Of a DNA stretch of 64,000 nt, positions 31,200-42,934 are shown piece after piece. The translations under genes were made by a program, and so were the position numbers. Source of the stretch: Macrotis lagotis (lineage: Eukaryota > Chordata > Mammalia > Peramelemorphia > Peramelidae); the NCBI RefSeq assembly GCF_037893015.1, contig NC_133665.1, positions 103,569,937 to 103,633,936 of the forward strand, in the 5' to 3' direction. A model generated the notes under the pieces. The model ran no database searches, was not told the origin of the DNA, and was given only the letters and a program-made list of their open reading frames with translations. Numbering within the stretch: the stretch's first letter is position 1; the number at the start of each line of letters is the position of its first letter.

Positions 31200-31732
31200 A
31201 TTATGGGGAGCTAGGATGCCATAAAATCCAGGGGTTTGGTAATAAAACCCATAAGTTTTACTTTGAAGACTGCCTGACTATCCCAGACCTAGCTCTAACA
31301 GCCATAAACATTCACTCTGAACAATTATTAAGTATCTTTGCTAAGCAATGGGAATACAGAAAGACCCAAAATAAAATCCCTGCCTTCAAGGAGCTCACCA
31401 TCTAAAGAGGGGAAACAAAAAAAAAAGGATGCAAAGAATATGAGTAAGGAGTAAGAAGAATAAGAGTAAAGAGTAAGAAGACTGGAAAGGCAGGAAGAGT
31501 GAATGCTGTGAATCCTAAAACTCTAAGAACTTTAAAAACATAGGGTTAAAATAAAATGACAGAAAAATATAGAGTAGAAATGAAATTTTATTCTCTGGGA
31601 TTTACCAACCAAAAAACCTAGAAAGTGGATTCTTATACCATTGGGGAAATGGGGGGAAAAATCATTAAACTTCTTAGTAGCCTGTACACGATGATAATGT
31701 TTGTACTTTATTGGGGGGGTGATACTTTGACA
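31200..31732. other. Intergenic, one weak old repeat
   Basis: The segment 31310-31400 ('taagtatctttgctaagcaatgggaatacagaaagaccc...ccttcaaggagctcacc') belongs to the same dispersed family as 22400-22510. Nothing else is seen. Confidence 0.5.
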
Positions 31733-31985
31733 AGCACCTGAACTGAATTTGAGTGAGGGGGTGCTGTGCTAAATCACCAGTCTCACTTTCTCCTCCAGAG
31801 TCATCTGGGTCCAGTGATCAAATATGAATCAGAATGATTAGAGATGGGCCTGAATGCAAGGTAGTTAGAGTTAAGTGACTTGCCCAAGGTCACATAGCTA
31901 CTCAGTGTCAAGCATCAAATTTGAACTCCTGTCCTCCTGACTCCAAGGTCATGCTCTGTCCACTGCATGACCTAGCAATTTTCGT
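31733..31985 (-). repeat. Long tRNA-derived SINE (MAR1/Mon-like)
   Basis: This antisense copy has the long tail ('gtctcactttctcctccagagtcatctggg'), CORE block and head. It matches the copies at 32.30 and 37.70 kb. Confidence 0.8.
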
Positions 31986-32289
31986 GATATCTCTACCCAA
32001 AACTGATCTGCAAAGGTTATCATCTTGTTTCTCTTTCTAAATTCTTGTCTCCTTACATCCTGAGCATTGTTCACCTGGATTTATAATTAACATGGGCAAG
32101 AGACCTTTGGAATCTTAACTTTTAAGGTGTATCTGATATGAAGCCAAGTATTCTTTAAAGAGAACAATATAGTTAATGAGAAATTATTTTTTCACAATGC
32201 TAAACCATATTTCGTATTTGCACCTGGAGACAATAGGGAGTTGCTGGAGTTTACTGAGTGGGACCTGCATTTTAGGAAAAACATTTGAT

Positions 32290-32600
32290 GATGATGTTTG
32301 TCCTATGTTCTCAAAGAAGCCCATAACATCAGGGAGGTAATGCCATGACAAAACCCCATGAATTAGATTTGATTGAAGGGGTGCTATGCTAAGTCACAGC
32401 CTCACTCTCTCTTCCAGAGCCATCTGGATCCAGTGGCCAGATATGAATCAGGAAGATGGGAGATGGTCCTGGATGTGAGGTAATCAGGGTTAAGGGACTT
32501 GCCCAAGGTAACACAGCTATTAAGTGTAGGGTCTAAGGCTGGATTTGGTCAGCACTCTAACCAGCATACCACTGTGCCACCTGATCTGTCCATACACATA
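32290..32600 (-). repeat. Long tRNA-derived SINE (MAR1/Mon-like)
   Basis: This antisense copy has a full tail from 'tgttctcaaagaagccc' and CORE and head blocks. A six-base insertion lies in the head ('aaccagcataccactg'). Confidence 0.8.
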
Positions 32601-32852
32601 GGGACTGAATGACCCTCTTAAGGTCTTTTACCCTCTCCGGGCTCCCCAGGCAGTTCTCAAAGATTGTAAATTGCTAGATACTTAGTGTCTAAATGTAAAT
32701 TGATGAGACTGGGGAGAGATCCCTGAGGGCCAGGCCCCACCAGGCTCCTCTATCAGTGCAGTCCAGGTGTGAGTCCTGAGAGCCTGCAGGGGAGGAATAT
32801 TGCAAAGTTGAAATCAACAAGCCCAGCAAGAGCTTGAAAGTCAAGATCTTGG

Positions 32853-33011
32853 GGCGGCTGGGTGGCCCAGTGGAGGCCTACCGGCTGTGGAGTCAAGAGG
32901 ACGTGAGTTCAAATCCGACCTCAGACACTTAATAATTACCTAGCTGTGTGGCCTTGGGCAAACCACTTAACCTCATTGCCTTGCAAAAATCTAAAAAGAA
33001 AAAAAAAAAGT
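32853..33011 (+). mobile_element. Short tRNA-derived SINE
   Basis: This is a complete copy with a slightly rearranged head ('ggcccagtggaggcctaccgg'). The flanks share AAGATCT (TCAAGATCTT before, TTAAGATCTC after). Confidence 0.85.
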
Positions 33012-33889
33012 TAAGATCTCCTGGATGACTCCTAGGTTGTGAGTCTAAGGATTCAGAAGATGGTGATGCCCTCTACAATAAGAGAGGAATGAATATAACA
33101 AAACTATTAAAGTTCCAGAGCAATTTTATTGTGAAAAGAAAAATTCCCACCGGAAAAAGAGCAGATACACTCATATTTGGTGGTCTCCATCAAACTAATA
33201 CTTCCATAGGGTTTTGCCTCATGTAAGGAAAAGAATCCTACTCTTTGTTAAAGTGCTGTGTTAAGTTATTTTTAGTATTACTCTGTTGCCTTGGCTACAT
33301 GAATTCCACTTTAGCATTTACCAGTTAAATTACAGAGCTTTACCATATAAGAGATGGCTGCTATTAGTAGAACACTGGAGGAAGAATAGTCTAAAGTTCA
33401 ACTACACTTTGCATATTATGATACTAAGATTTAGAATTGTAAATGACCTTAGAGATACAGCCTCTTAATTTCGCAAATTATTTAAAACTGCACATGACTT
33501 TCACAATCATCTAGCCCAGGTCCTTTGCTTTATAGGTCATAAAATTTATCACTTCAACTGACTTTAGAGAGTAACTAGTCCAATATCTTTATTTTACAAA
33601 TAACTGAGGCCCAAAAAATAGAGTGGCCACTCAAAATTATACATGTATTAATTATCCTATCTCCAAATAGAAAGTTCCACTGTATCAAGGCTGTCTTTTT
33701 ATAATATAATTCTCCAAAAGTAGAAGGAAAGGATTCTTTTTATCTTAATATCTTATAAACTTAATTTAAAAAGGGAAATGAAAATTGGTTTCTTAGAATT
33801 TACAAACTTTATAGATAGAACAGCAAAATGACAAATATGGGGGAAAAGTATTTAAAAAACTTGCTAAGCATTTTTCATAGTACTTTGCA

Positions 33890-34085
33890 GAAAGATGAAA
33901 TATACACACTTGTTAAAAGTAATTTTTCTGTGGAAATACGTTTAACATGGCTATACATGTATAACCTATATCAAATTATTTTCTGTCATGGGAAAGGGGG
34001 TAGGAAATAAGAGGGAGAAAAATGTAGAACTCAAAATCTTGGAAAAACCGAATGTTGAAAGCCATCTTTACACATTAAAAAAAAA
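33890..34085 (+). repeat. L1 3' UTR fragment
   Basis: The blocks 'aacatggctatacatgtataacctatatcaaatt' and 'gtagaactcaaaatcttgg' match the L1 ends at 43.36 and 38.3 kb. It is strongly 5'-truncated. Confidence 0.65.
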
Positions 34086-34187
34086 GAAAGAAAAATCACC
34101 AAAAAAGTAATAATTTGACAACATGATTATTATTAGATCACTAAGGAGACATACTTGGTAGTTTTGTGCAATTAAAAATGAATCCTT

Positions 34188-34347
34188 GGGGCGGCTAGGT
34201 GTCGAAGTTGATAGAGCACCACTGGCCCTGGAGTCAGGAGTACCTGAGTTCAAATCCGACCTCAGAGACTTAAGAATTACCTAGCTGTGTGGTCTTGGGC
34301 AAGCCACTTAACCTCACTGCCTTGAAAAAGCCTTAAAAAAAAAATAC
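34188..34347 (+). mobile_element. Short tRNA-derived SINE
   Basis: This is a complete copy with a slightly altered head ('gtcgaagttgatagagcacc'). Confidence 0.88.
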
Positions 34348-34574
34348 TTTTCTAAACTCCCCATAGCTACAGGCTTATGATATTCCTAAAAATAATGCAA
34401 TAGGAAACCAACTCTTCAAGAGTTTACTTTTACCTTTGTCGCCCATTCATGAATGCCTTTGTTCAGACTTTTTCTACTCATATTCTGCCAGTACTGCTTG
34501 AGGTCTTTCCATTTTACTTTTCAATTATTTCTAATCCCACATGCTGTTGTTGTTTGTCCTTCATTCTTTTTCTG

Positions 34575-34733
34575 CCTTTCTTTTTTTTTCTTGTTTTTTG
34601 CAGGGCAATGGGGTTAAGTGACTTGCCCAAGGTTACACCGCTAGGCAATTCTTAAGTCTCTGAGGTCATATCTGAATTCAGGTCCTCCTGACTCCAGGGT
34701 TGGTACTTTATCCACTGCACCACTAGCTGCTGC
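34575..34733 (-). mobile_element. Short SINE, first of a same-site pair
   Basis: This antisense copy is bounded by CTTCATTCTT-type flanks shared with the next SINE. It is inserted in a long MAR1-like SINE. Confidence 0.88.
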
Positions 34734-34751
34734 TTATCTTTCATTCTTTTC

Positions 34752-34904
34752 TTTCTTTTTTTTTTTTTGCAAGGCAATGGGGTTAGGTGGCTTGCCCAAG
34801 GCCACACAGCTAGGTAATTATTAAGTGTCTAAGATCAGAATGGAACTCAGGTCCTCCTGACTCCAGGGCCAGTGCTCTATCCACAGTGCCACCTAGCTGC
34901 CCCT
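34752..34904 (-). mobile_element. Short SINE, second of a same-site pair
   Basis: This antisense copy is flanked by CTTATCTTTCATTCTT on both sides (34734-34749 and 34904-34919), an exact 16-bp duplication. Confidence 0.9.
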
Positions 34905-35185
34905 TATCTTTCATTCTTAAAGAAGACTTTGACTTCAGGGAGCAGGATGCCATAACAATTGGATTTAAGTGCCTCACTTTCTCCGACAGCAGTATTTGGA
35001 TCCTGTGGCCAGATATGATCAAGATGTCTAGAGATGACTCTAGGCTTGAGTCTATCAGGATAGTAACTTGCCCAAGGTCATACAGATAGTAAGCATAAAG
35101 TATCTGAGGCTGAATTTGAACTCAGGTCCTCCTGACTCCAGAGCTGTTCCTCTATCCACTGTACTACCTAGTTGTCCTCCCACAT
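34905..35185 (-). repeat. Long tRNA-derived SINE (MAR1/Mon-like), host of the SINE pair
   Basis: Tail, CORE and head run through 'aagtgcctcactttctccgacagc', 'cttgcccaaggtcatacag' and 'tccactgtactacctagttg'. Its own tail start ('gttgtttgtccttcattc') lies before 34575, beyond the two inserted SINEs. Confidence 0.75.
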
Positions 35186-35794
35186 GCAATATATCTCCTG
35201 AAGGCCACAATAGCTTATATTTCACCTTTATATTCTTTCCATATTTAGTCTGGAGTGTAGTAAAAAGGAGAGCCTACTTGGTAGGGGACTGATGTCAGAA
35301 TCAGGAAGATCAGGCCCTTTCTTTAACATGACTTTTCAGTGACCTGTGCATCCTCAACCTGGTCAGCAAAATATGGCCAGGGACCAGATAGTCTGGATTC
35401 TTGTTTTGTGCAGCTATCAGTTAAGAATGGATTTTAAGTTTTCAAATAAAGTTTTATTGTAGTTTTAAAATACAAACATCATTCTTACCTTCAGGTGACA
35501 GTAGATTGGATTTGACCTTTGGGAGTAGTTTGTTCACATTGTAGATTATTAAATAATAGATGAGTAACAAGCATATTTGTACCAGTGGAAGAATTTTCCA
35601 CGACTCATTGCAATTCAATCATAGATCTAGACCAAAAGGGGAAAAAAAGGTAGAAAAGAGCTCAGGATCAGAAAAGGAATAAAGAGACCTGAGGTAAGTG
35701 TCTTGGTTCAGCTATTGTGAATTTGAGGAGGCAGCTTCTACTTTGAGCATCACTTTCCTTATCTATTAGTGATGTTCCTTTTCACTCACCTTGT

Positions 35795-35975
35795 AGGGGT
35801 AAAAGGTGGCAGAGAGCTTTGGGCCTGGGGTCAGAAGGACATAGATTCAAGTTTTTCTTCAGGCACTTACTGGCTGTGTGACCCTGGGTAAATCACTTAA
35901 CTGCTGTCAATTTCCCCCTCTGTAAAATGAGAATAGCACTGATGAAACTATTGGGAAAACTTCCCCAAAGTAAGG
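35795..35975 (+). repeat. MIR/CORE-type old SINE
   Basis: The blocks 'ggtcagaaggacatagattcaag', 'ggctgtgtgaccctgggtaa' and 'ctctgtaaaatgagaatagc' give the MIR order. Confidence 0.7.
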
Positions 35976-36338
35976 ATGTTTTAGACTTAAGGAAGAACAA
36001 AACTAAATTAGGTTAAAGGCATAATTATTGATAGTTCACCTAGGTAAGACCTTGACCTTCAGCTCACCTACATGGAGAAACCTTGCCTGAGGGCTGAACT
36101 TTCTTCTTGATAGACATTTACTCTTGACTTAAATACCATTATCCCTTCACCTCCTGCTCTTCTAACCAAAGAAGAGTACCTCCAATTTAGGATGGGGCTG
36201 AGTCAAGCAACAGAAGACTGGGAGGGAACCTCAGGAAGAGGTAGAGGAAGGGATGATGGGAGCGGGATGAGGGGAGAAGAAAGGAGGAATCCCATAAGTA
36301 CTTCTAGGTCTATTTATGGCATTAGAAGGCAAGTCTAA

Positions 36339-36495
36339 GGGGCAGCTATGTGGCAGGGGATAGAGTACTTCCACTGGAGTTAGGAGGGCCTGATTTCAAA
36401 TCTGCCCTCAGACACTTAATAATTAACTAGCTATGTGACCTTGGGCAAGTCACTTAACCCCACTGCTTTACCAAAAAACAAGCAAACAAAAAAAG
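36339..36495 (+). mobile_element. Short tRNA-derived SINE
   Basis: This is a complete copy. The flanks AAGGCAAGTCTA and AAGGCAAGACTTA form an imperfect target duplication. Confidence 0.88.
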
Positions 36496-36756
36496 GCAAG
36501 ACTTATTTTGTGAGTGGTCTCTATGTCCTTTTCAAATGCAAATTAGCTTTGCCAAGGGGTACTTGAATGTACCTCATCTATTCCTCTTCTTGTAGCAGGC
36601 TTCCCAGTTTTCTTTCCTCTTCCTTTCTCCATGCTGGATCTATATGATCCCAGCTCCTTGGGGTTGGACCATGTGGTCCCATGTGGCTGGATCCACATTG
36701 ATCTAAGCCGAGTCACCATCTTATGGCTGCATCCTTTCCCCTTTGTTTTTCCCTTT

Positions 36757-36908
36757 TTTTTTTTTAGATTTTTCAAGGCAATGGGATTAAGTGGCTTGCC
36801 CAAAACCACATGGCTAGGTGATTATTAAGTGTTAAGTGTCTGAGGTCGGATTTGAACTCAGGTACTCCTGACTCCAAGGCCGGTGCTCTATTTCGCCACC
36901 TACCCTCC
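36757..36908 (-). mobile_element. Short tRNA-derived SINE
   Basis: This is an antisense copy with a duplicated 'attaagtgttaagtgtc' in the CORE-proximal part. Confidence 0.88.
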
Positions 36909-37206
36909 CGTTTTTTTCCCTTTCTTAACTGTTTTTGTTATTCTTCCTTTAGCTTCCTTCTCTTCTTAGGGCTCAGTGGTTTCCTCCCTTTACTTTAACT
37001 CTTTTTCCCTTAGCAATTTGTGAACTTTTGCAGCAACTTGGAAATTAAATGTGAGTCAGAGAGCCTAGTGATTTCTTCACCCAAAATGAACCACAGTCAT
37101 CGCTCTCTGATTTCTCCACCCTAGTTGCTTCAGCAGCACTGAGCAAAAAAGAGGTTAATATGAAATAGGGGAATTTCTAGTGACTTGTTAAAGAAATATA
37201 AGTTTA

Positions 37207-37378
37207 GGGGGGCCAGCTGGGTGGCACAGTAGATAGAGCACCAGCCCTGGAGACAGGAGGACCTGAGTTCAAATTTGACCTCGGATATCTAATAATTGCC
37301 TAGCTACATGACCTTGGGCAAGTCACTTAACCCCATTGCCTTAAATAAATTTTAAAAAAGTTAAAAAAAAATAAATAT
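37207..37378 (+). mobile_element. Short tRNA-derived SINE
   Basis: This is a complete copy with a long A-rich tail. The flanks read AATATAAGTTTA and AATATCAGTTTA. Confidence 0.88.
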
Positions 37379-37696
37379 CAGTTTAAAACTGATTTTTTTA
37401 TAGCACTTACCTCTCAAGGTTATAGCAACGATCAAATGAGATAATATTTCTAAAGGGCCTATATGGTTATTTATGATCCCTTTTTAATGACTCCAAATCT
37501 GTCTGTGGAATTTTCCTGGCAAAGCTATTAGAGTATTTTTTGGTTTCCTGCTCCAGTGGATTAAGGCAAACAGAGTTTAAATGATTTGAGCAGGGTTACA
37601 ACTAATTAAGTATTTGAGGCTTAAGGAAGGCAATACATGAGATGATTTGGACTGCTTATACTAATGCAGTGCCCTAATTGTCATATGGATGTAGTG

Positions 37697-37900
37697 GTGG
37701 TTGTTTGTCCTTTCCCAAAGAGGACTGATGACATCACAAGGATAATGTTTTGAATGGACATGAATTAGATTTAAGTGAGGCATTGCTGCCCCAAATAATC
37801 AACCTCACTCTCTCCAGCTGAAGTTCAGGGGCAAAACAAAAGTTGAAGCAACTGGCCATAGTCTGGGATGAAGAGAGTGACTTTGTCCTTTCTAAATTTG
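37697..37900 (-). repeat. Tail part of a long MAR1/Mon-like SINE
   Basis: Only the 3' portion remains ('gttgtttgtcctttcccaaagaggactgatgacatcac' onward); the CORE and head are missing. Confidence 0.7.
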
Positions 37901-38239
37901 TTTTTTTCCCAGGTCTCAGTTTGTGTGAGGCTGTGCCAAGCAATAATGAAGGGCTAGGAAAGAATTGAGACAAAAGATAGTCCAATTTATCATAACAAAA
38001 CTATTAATTTGGGACAGGAAGACCTTTATGGGTTGGGGCCAGAACAGAAAAACAATTGCTATTAACATTCGTTCTAAGCCTTCACCTAAACAATGAGCCA
38101 CAGAGGCTTGGGTTGGGGACTATTATTAGCTACTCAGTGAGAGTCAGAGCAATTTGAGTTTAAAAGTCTTATCAAGGAGTTGCATTTGAAAGACACTGGA
38201 CTTCTTAAAAGCCTGTCTTTTCACAGCTATATTTCAAGA

Positions 38240-38400
38240 AATCATAAATGAAAACATACATGACAAAACAGAAATTGTTGCAGCTTTTTGAAAAAAGAAA
38301 AATAACGTGGAACTCATAAACTTGCGAAAGTATGAATACTGAAAACTACCTTTGCATGTAATCTAAAAGAAAGAAAAAGAGTAAAAATAAATAGAAATTG
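38240..38400 (+). repeat. L1 3' UTR fragment
   Basis: The blocks 'acgtggaactcataaacttgc' and 'gaaaactacctttgcatgtaat' match the last part of the L1 at 44.38-44.43 kb. Confidence 0.65.
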
Positions 38401-38426
38401 ACAATTTAAAAAAAAATAATCATGTG

Positions 38427-38579
38427 GGGCCAGCTAGGTACTGCAGTGGATAGAGCACCAGCCCTGGAGTCAGGAGTACCTGGGTTCAAATCTGGTCTCA
38501 GACACTTAATATTTACCTGAGTTGTGTGGCCTTGGGCAAGCCACTTAAGCCCATTTGCCTTGCAAAAACCTAAAAAAAA
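38427..38579 (+). mobile_element. Short tRNA-derived SINE
   Basis: This is a complete copy flanked by AATCATGTG (38418-38426 and 38580-38588). Confidence 0.9.
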
Positions 38580-38599
38580 AATCATGTGTCACATGGTAT

Positions 38600-39484
38600 A
38601 CAGAATATCACACATATTTTATAGGCTGCCTACTCATAAATAGAATTAAGTATATTTCTACCTTCAAGGATTTGAATAACTGTAATGGGGATATGAGTAT
38701 TAGCTTGTTCTCCTTGGCACTGAGAAGCAGATATAGACTTGATAAAAAGAAAAGGTCACTGACAATTTTTTCGTTGTTCAGTCATTTCAGTAGATCAGAA
38801 CTGTCTAAGAGTAGAGTAAACTGTTTTGGGAGATTGTGGGTTTCCTTTGATTGTATCATTTCTGTTCAGTTTGCTCAGCTAGGACTATCTGATTAGGCTT
38901 TAATGGCAATGGAGATTTAAAGTAGAGTGATGGGTATATAGCAGAGAAAAATGTTCTATGTTTAACTTTTTTCATTCCATGTTGAACTTGTATTAACACT
39001 GACCTCCATTCCATTGTTCAAAGTGAATAGAAGCCTATCCATACATCCATACTCTGTCCCCATTATTACAGAATCTACTTGAAGACACAGAATTTACCCT
39101 TCAGGATATGCACAATCTATGTTACCCTCTCTTTAATATTTCCCTGGCACCATCCTAACTCCTCCCCCTACCCCTTTCCAACACATCCCTCTACTACCAG
39201 CTAGCTTCACCTATCCCCTAGAATTAACCCAGATGCAATGCCCTTGCAAGTGCTCTTTCTGTCTTTATGCTGCTTATCCCAGGTGCGACTAATCAGCCTG
39301 GAAGCAATCACCTTACAACTGTCCTTAATTGTCTCTCCTATACTACTCTTTCTTTATATTGCTTATCATCTGGATCAGCCCAATTGCAACGATATTGCAA
39401 CTTCATTTATTTATTCTTTCTCTTAATTTCTGCTAAATTTTCCCTAAGAAATCTGCTCAATTTTCTTGTTACTTTAATATCCAC
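38600..39484. other. Intergenic, nothing recognised
   Basis: This is ordinary AT-rich sequence. I see no repeat of the families present elsewhere and no coding signal; the short open frames show no family resemblance. Confidence 0.5.
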
Positions 39485-39500
39485 AATAATTTGTAAATAA

Positions 39501-39660
39501 GGGACCTCTAAGTAGCACAGTGGATAGAGCACTGGCCCTGGAGTCAGGAGTACCTGAGTTCAAATCCAGCCTCAGACACTTAATAAGTGACTAGCTGTGT
39601 GGCCTTGAATAAGCCACTTGACCCTATTTGCCTTGCAAAAAAAAAGAACTAAACTAAAAA
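39501..39660 (+). mobile_element. Short tRNA-derived SINE
   Basis: This is a complete copy flanked by the exact 16-bp duplication AATAATTTGTAAATAA (39485-39500 and 39661-39676), one of the cleanest in the window. Confidence 0.93.
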
Positions 39661-40059
39661 AATAATTTGTAAATAAATTTTCTTTTGTCCCTAAATACCT
39701 CTGAGTCAAGCTTAGGTCTTTAAAGTGAATTCATTCACAATTCTCAATGTGACTAGACCACCCTAAAAGCATTCCCCCAGCATCAGGTGGATGAATGCTC
39801 TGAGGTACCTTTTGATTATGAAATTCTGTGATTCTATAAAATATTTTATGTTTTTTTAATTCCTTAGTATCTAGTACAGTGTCTTGTACATATTAATATT
39901 TTTAATGAATTTTTAAGTATTATATGGGCAAATACTCTAATGCTTTATATCATGGATTATTCTACATGTCTTTAATGTAATCTTTATCATCTTCAAAGAC
40001 TCATTTTATTTTATTTTTAAATATTTTATGTTTTCCAATTATATATAATAGTAGTTTCT

Positions 40060-41075
40060 ACCTAATATTTTTGTAAGGTTTTGAGCTTTACAATTTTTCC
40101 CCTAACCTCCCTTCCCCCACCCCCCACAGAAAGCAGTTTGATAGTCTTTACATTGTTTCCATGTTATATATTGACCAAAATTGATTGTGTTAAGAAAGAA
40201 ATTATATCCTTGAGGAGAAAATAAAATATTAGAGATAGCAAAATTATGCAGTACATAAGACACTTTAAGAAAAAAATTGAAGGCAATAGTCTTTGGTCTT
40301 TGTTTAAACTCCACAGTTCTTTCTCTGGATACAGATGGTATTCTCTGTTGTAGGTACTCTAAAATTGTCCCTTATTATTGCATTGATGGAATGAGCAAGT
40401 CCATTTGTTGTACCCAAAGAGCAAGACGGAGACCAGAGTTTGATAAGATTGGCGATCTTTATTCCCAGGGACTATCTGGGGATTGAGTACCCAAATCAGA
40501 CAGTACCTGAGTGTTCAGGGGATAGGGTTTTTATAGTGTTTGGGGGGGAGTACAGAGAACAAGCAAGATACAGAAGCAAAGTCAGCAGTTAGATATATTA
40601 TCTTGTTATACTAATACAAACATATAAACATATGGCTCAGTATAGATAGGGATGAGAAGGGGTCAGGGTCTTTGTGTAATGATTGTCTGAGATGGAGGGA
40701 GTCAGGAATTTACTATCTTATGGTTCCAGCTGCATCTGGGAAAGGGGGAGACAGTCCTGGAATTTAACAGATACAGCAAGACAATTAGGCTAACAAGGAT
40801 GCTTTGTAAATCTTTAGACAATTTTATGGTATATCCATGACCCCTTGTGTCCTATCAGACTATATTCAGACCTAAAGGCACCTAGCCAAAGTTATATTTC
40901 TAAGGAATTTCTCAGGGCCCAGAAGGATGTCAGGGACCCCTTTCTATACAGGAATTTCACAAACATTGATATTGTACTTCACATTAAGATTGATCGTCAC
41001 CCCCATGTTGCTGTTAGGGTATACAATGTTCTTCTGATTCTGCTAAGGACTCATATTTTACATCTCAAAGTACTT
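40060..41075 (-). mobile_element. Antisense L1 3' end, interrupted by a solo LTR
   Basis: Read on the minus strand, the L1 runs from the end of ORF2 ('gaacattgtataccctaac' equivalents) through the 3' UTR to its end near 40060. It is split at 40405/40982 by the LTR. The joined halves match the L1 layout at 44.0 kb ('gcaagtccat' then 'aagattgatcgtcacccc'). Confidence 0.85.
40406..40981 (-). mobile_element. Solo LTR of an endogenous retrovirus (576 bp)
   Basis: On the minus strand the unit begins TGAAGTACAATATC and ends GGGTACAACA, giving TG...CA termini. It has a TATAAAAA box at 40528-40535 and AATAAA at 40458-40463 followed by a T/C-rich R-U5 end ('ctggtctccgtcttgctct'). It is flanked by the 4-bp duplication CATT (40402-40405 and 40982-40985). 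No internal viral genes are present, so it is the product of recombination between two LTRs. The motif layout and 4-bp duplication suggest a gammaretrovirus-like (class I) origin. It is an inert relic, with possible promoter activity only. Confidence 0.88.
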
Positions 41076-41089
41076 GTACTAGAAAAACA

Positions 41090-42000
41090 GAAGAGAATAT
41101 AATAGCCTTTATTAAATGTAGCTTTAAAAAAATTTTAAATACTTAAAATACTTTAAAATACTTAAAAGGGTTATATAATTCTCTAAAGACTTATCTTTCC
41201 ATTATTATATCTTCCTAATTTTTAAACAGAATTTTAAAATTTAAATTAAAAAGAAGTAAATTGTAGGATTTCATTTTAAATACTTCAATTATTTTTCTAT
41301 TTTTTTCTCATCAGCTGTATTAGTTATTTGATTTTAATGGATGATGTCAAAAGGTATATATATTTCTCAAGGCATGTGAGTAATGTATTCTTCTGGAAAG
41401 TCCTAAAATATATTTTTAATAAGAAAAACTGCAATGAGCACTGCTGATTATTTTACCTTTGACAAAGTGGAAAATTTAAAGGTTGGTTTGTCTTATTTTG
41501 TTAATACAATAAAATTTTATAGCATGGAAAAAATGAATTGAGTAAAATTAAAACTGACAAAGTTTAGAATTAGAAGTCTGGAGCAACTTAACCCCATTGC
41601 CTTACAAAAACTAAGAAAGCAAGAAGTCTGGAGCAACAGCTCCTGGGTAGTCTGAAATCTCAAATTCCCTACCATCTTTTAATACACTGAAAATTAAATG
41701 AACAATGATGACTTTAAACCTAATGAGGCTCCATTGCTCCTCCTCTACCTAATCTGATCAGGTATGTCACAGGCATACCTGAACACTTTGCAGAGTAGGG
41801 GTAGCAGAATCATTTTACACTGCCCATTCTCAAAGTCTCATCAGAGAAAGAATCATCTTTCTATTGTCCTGTCCCTGCAAGCCAAATGCTTCAGTGGGCT
41901 GATTACTGGAGGTTCCAATAATAGATGATAACACTGCTGCTGCTGCTGATAAATATAGCTTTGTAATTTGCAAAGCATTTAAATATGTTAATTCATTTGA
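41090..42000. other. Intergenic, SINE tail remnant only
   Basis: A 30-bp piece at 41585-41612 ('aacttaaccccattgccttacaaaaac') equals the 3' end of the short SINE. Nothing else is recognised. Confidence 0.5.
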
Positions 42001-42115
42001 TTGCCTTAGGAACCCTGAGGTAGATACTATTAGTACCCCATTTTACAGATGTTGGGAGACCAATAACAGTTCAGTGACTTGCCCAAGATCACATAGGTAG
42101 GTTTCAATTTCAGGG
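42000..42115 (-). repeat. MIR/CORE-type old SINE
   Basis: The blocks 'ccccattttacagatg' and 'agtgacttgcccaagatcaca' fit an antisense MIR. Confidence 0.7.
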
Positions 42116-42934
42116 GCTGACTCTAAGAGCCCCTATTGGGACTGGGGCTAGAATTCACTAAGTATATGTTACCTACAGTTTGCCACCTCTCAGGTTTCTC
42201 TAGTGTCTTTCTCCTAAAGCAGGCAAACTCTCTTTCAAATGTTCCCCTCAGAGCATCTCATTTGAAAGATCTTTAGTAAAAGCCTTTATGTTGAATAAAA
42301 GCAGATTTCTTTGTTTTCTCTACCTTCTAGAGAAGAGCAAGAAAATTCAGAGGAAAAGGAAACCTGGGTCATGACCACCCTTCAAATACTTGAAACCAAT
42401 CATCACCGCCTTGTCTACACCTATCCCCATAAGTCTCCTCATCTCTGAGTTAAACATGTGCAGTCTCAAGAGCAACCTGGACCCTTGTTTGCAATCTTCA
42501 GCAAACACTTTGTAGTATGGAGTTTACCAAAAAGAAAAATGATATTTCAGAAATATTGCTTGGATCTGAACCATCCAGGGCTACTATTTCCACCTCCTCA
42601 CTACTATAAGGTAAAGCTGTGATGTAACCTACTGATGCACAGTCTTTTTCTTTAAAGCCAGAGTGCTCTATCCATTGAGATACCTGGCTACCCTATCTCA
42701 ATTTCTACCAGTATTAGACAGTTGACTCCTTGGGGGTTCTAGGGGCTTTGACAAATTACAGTGTATTCTATTAACTTAGACCCCTATCCTGGTATCAATG
42801 CAAAGCAATCACTCATAAATGTAGTATACACTTATAAATGTAATATAGCTGCAACTCAAGTTGCTTCCTTGTGGCAAGAAACAGCATCTCTGATACTAGG
42901 TTGATCCACTGTTTTACTGAGTCAAGGTTCCTCC

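Noticed and set aside
40845..41102. 85-codon open frame across the LTR edge
   Set aside because: It spans the LTR/L1 border and has no viral or host family pattern; a chance frame.
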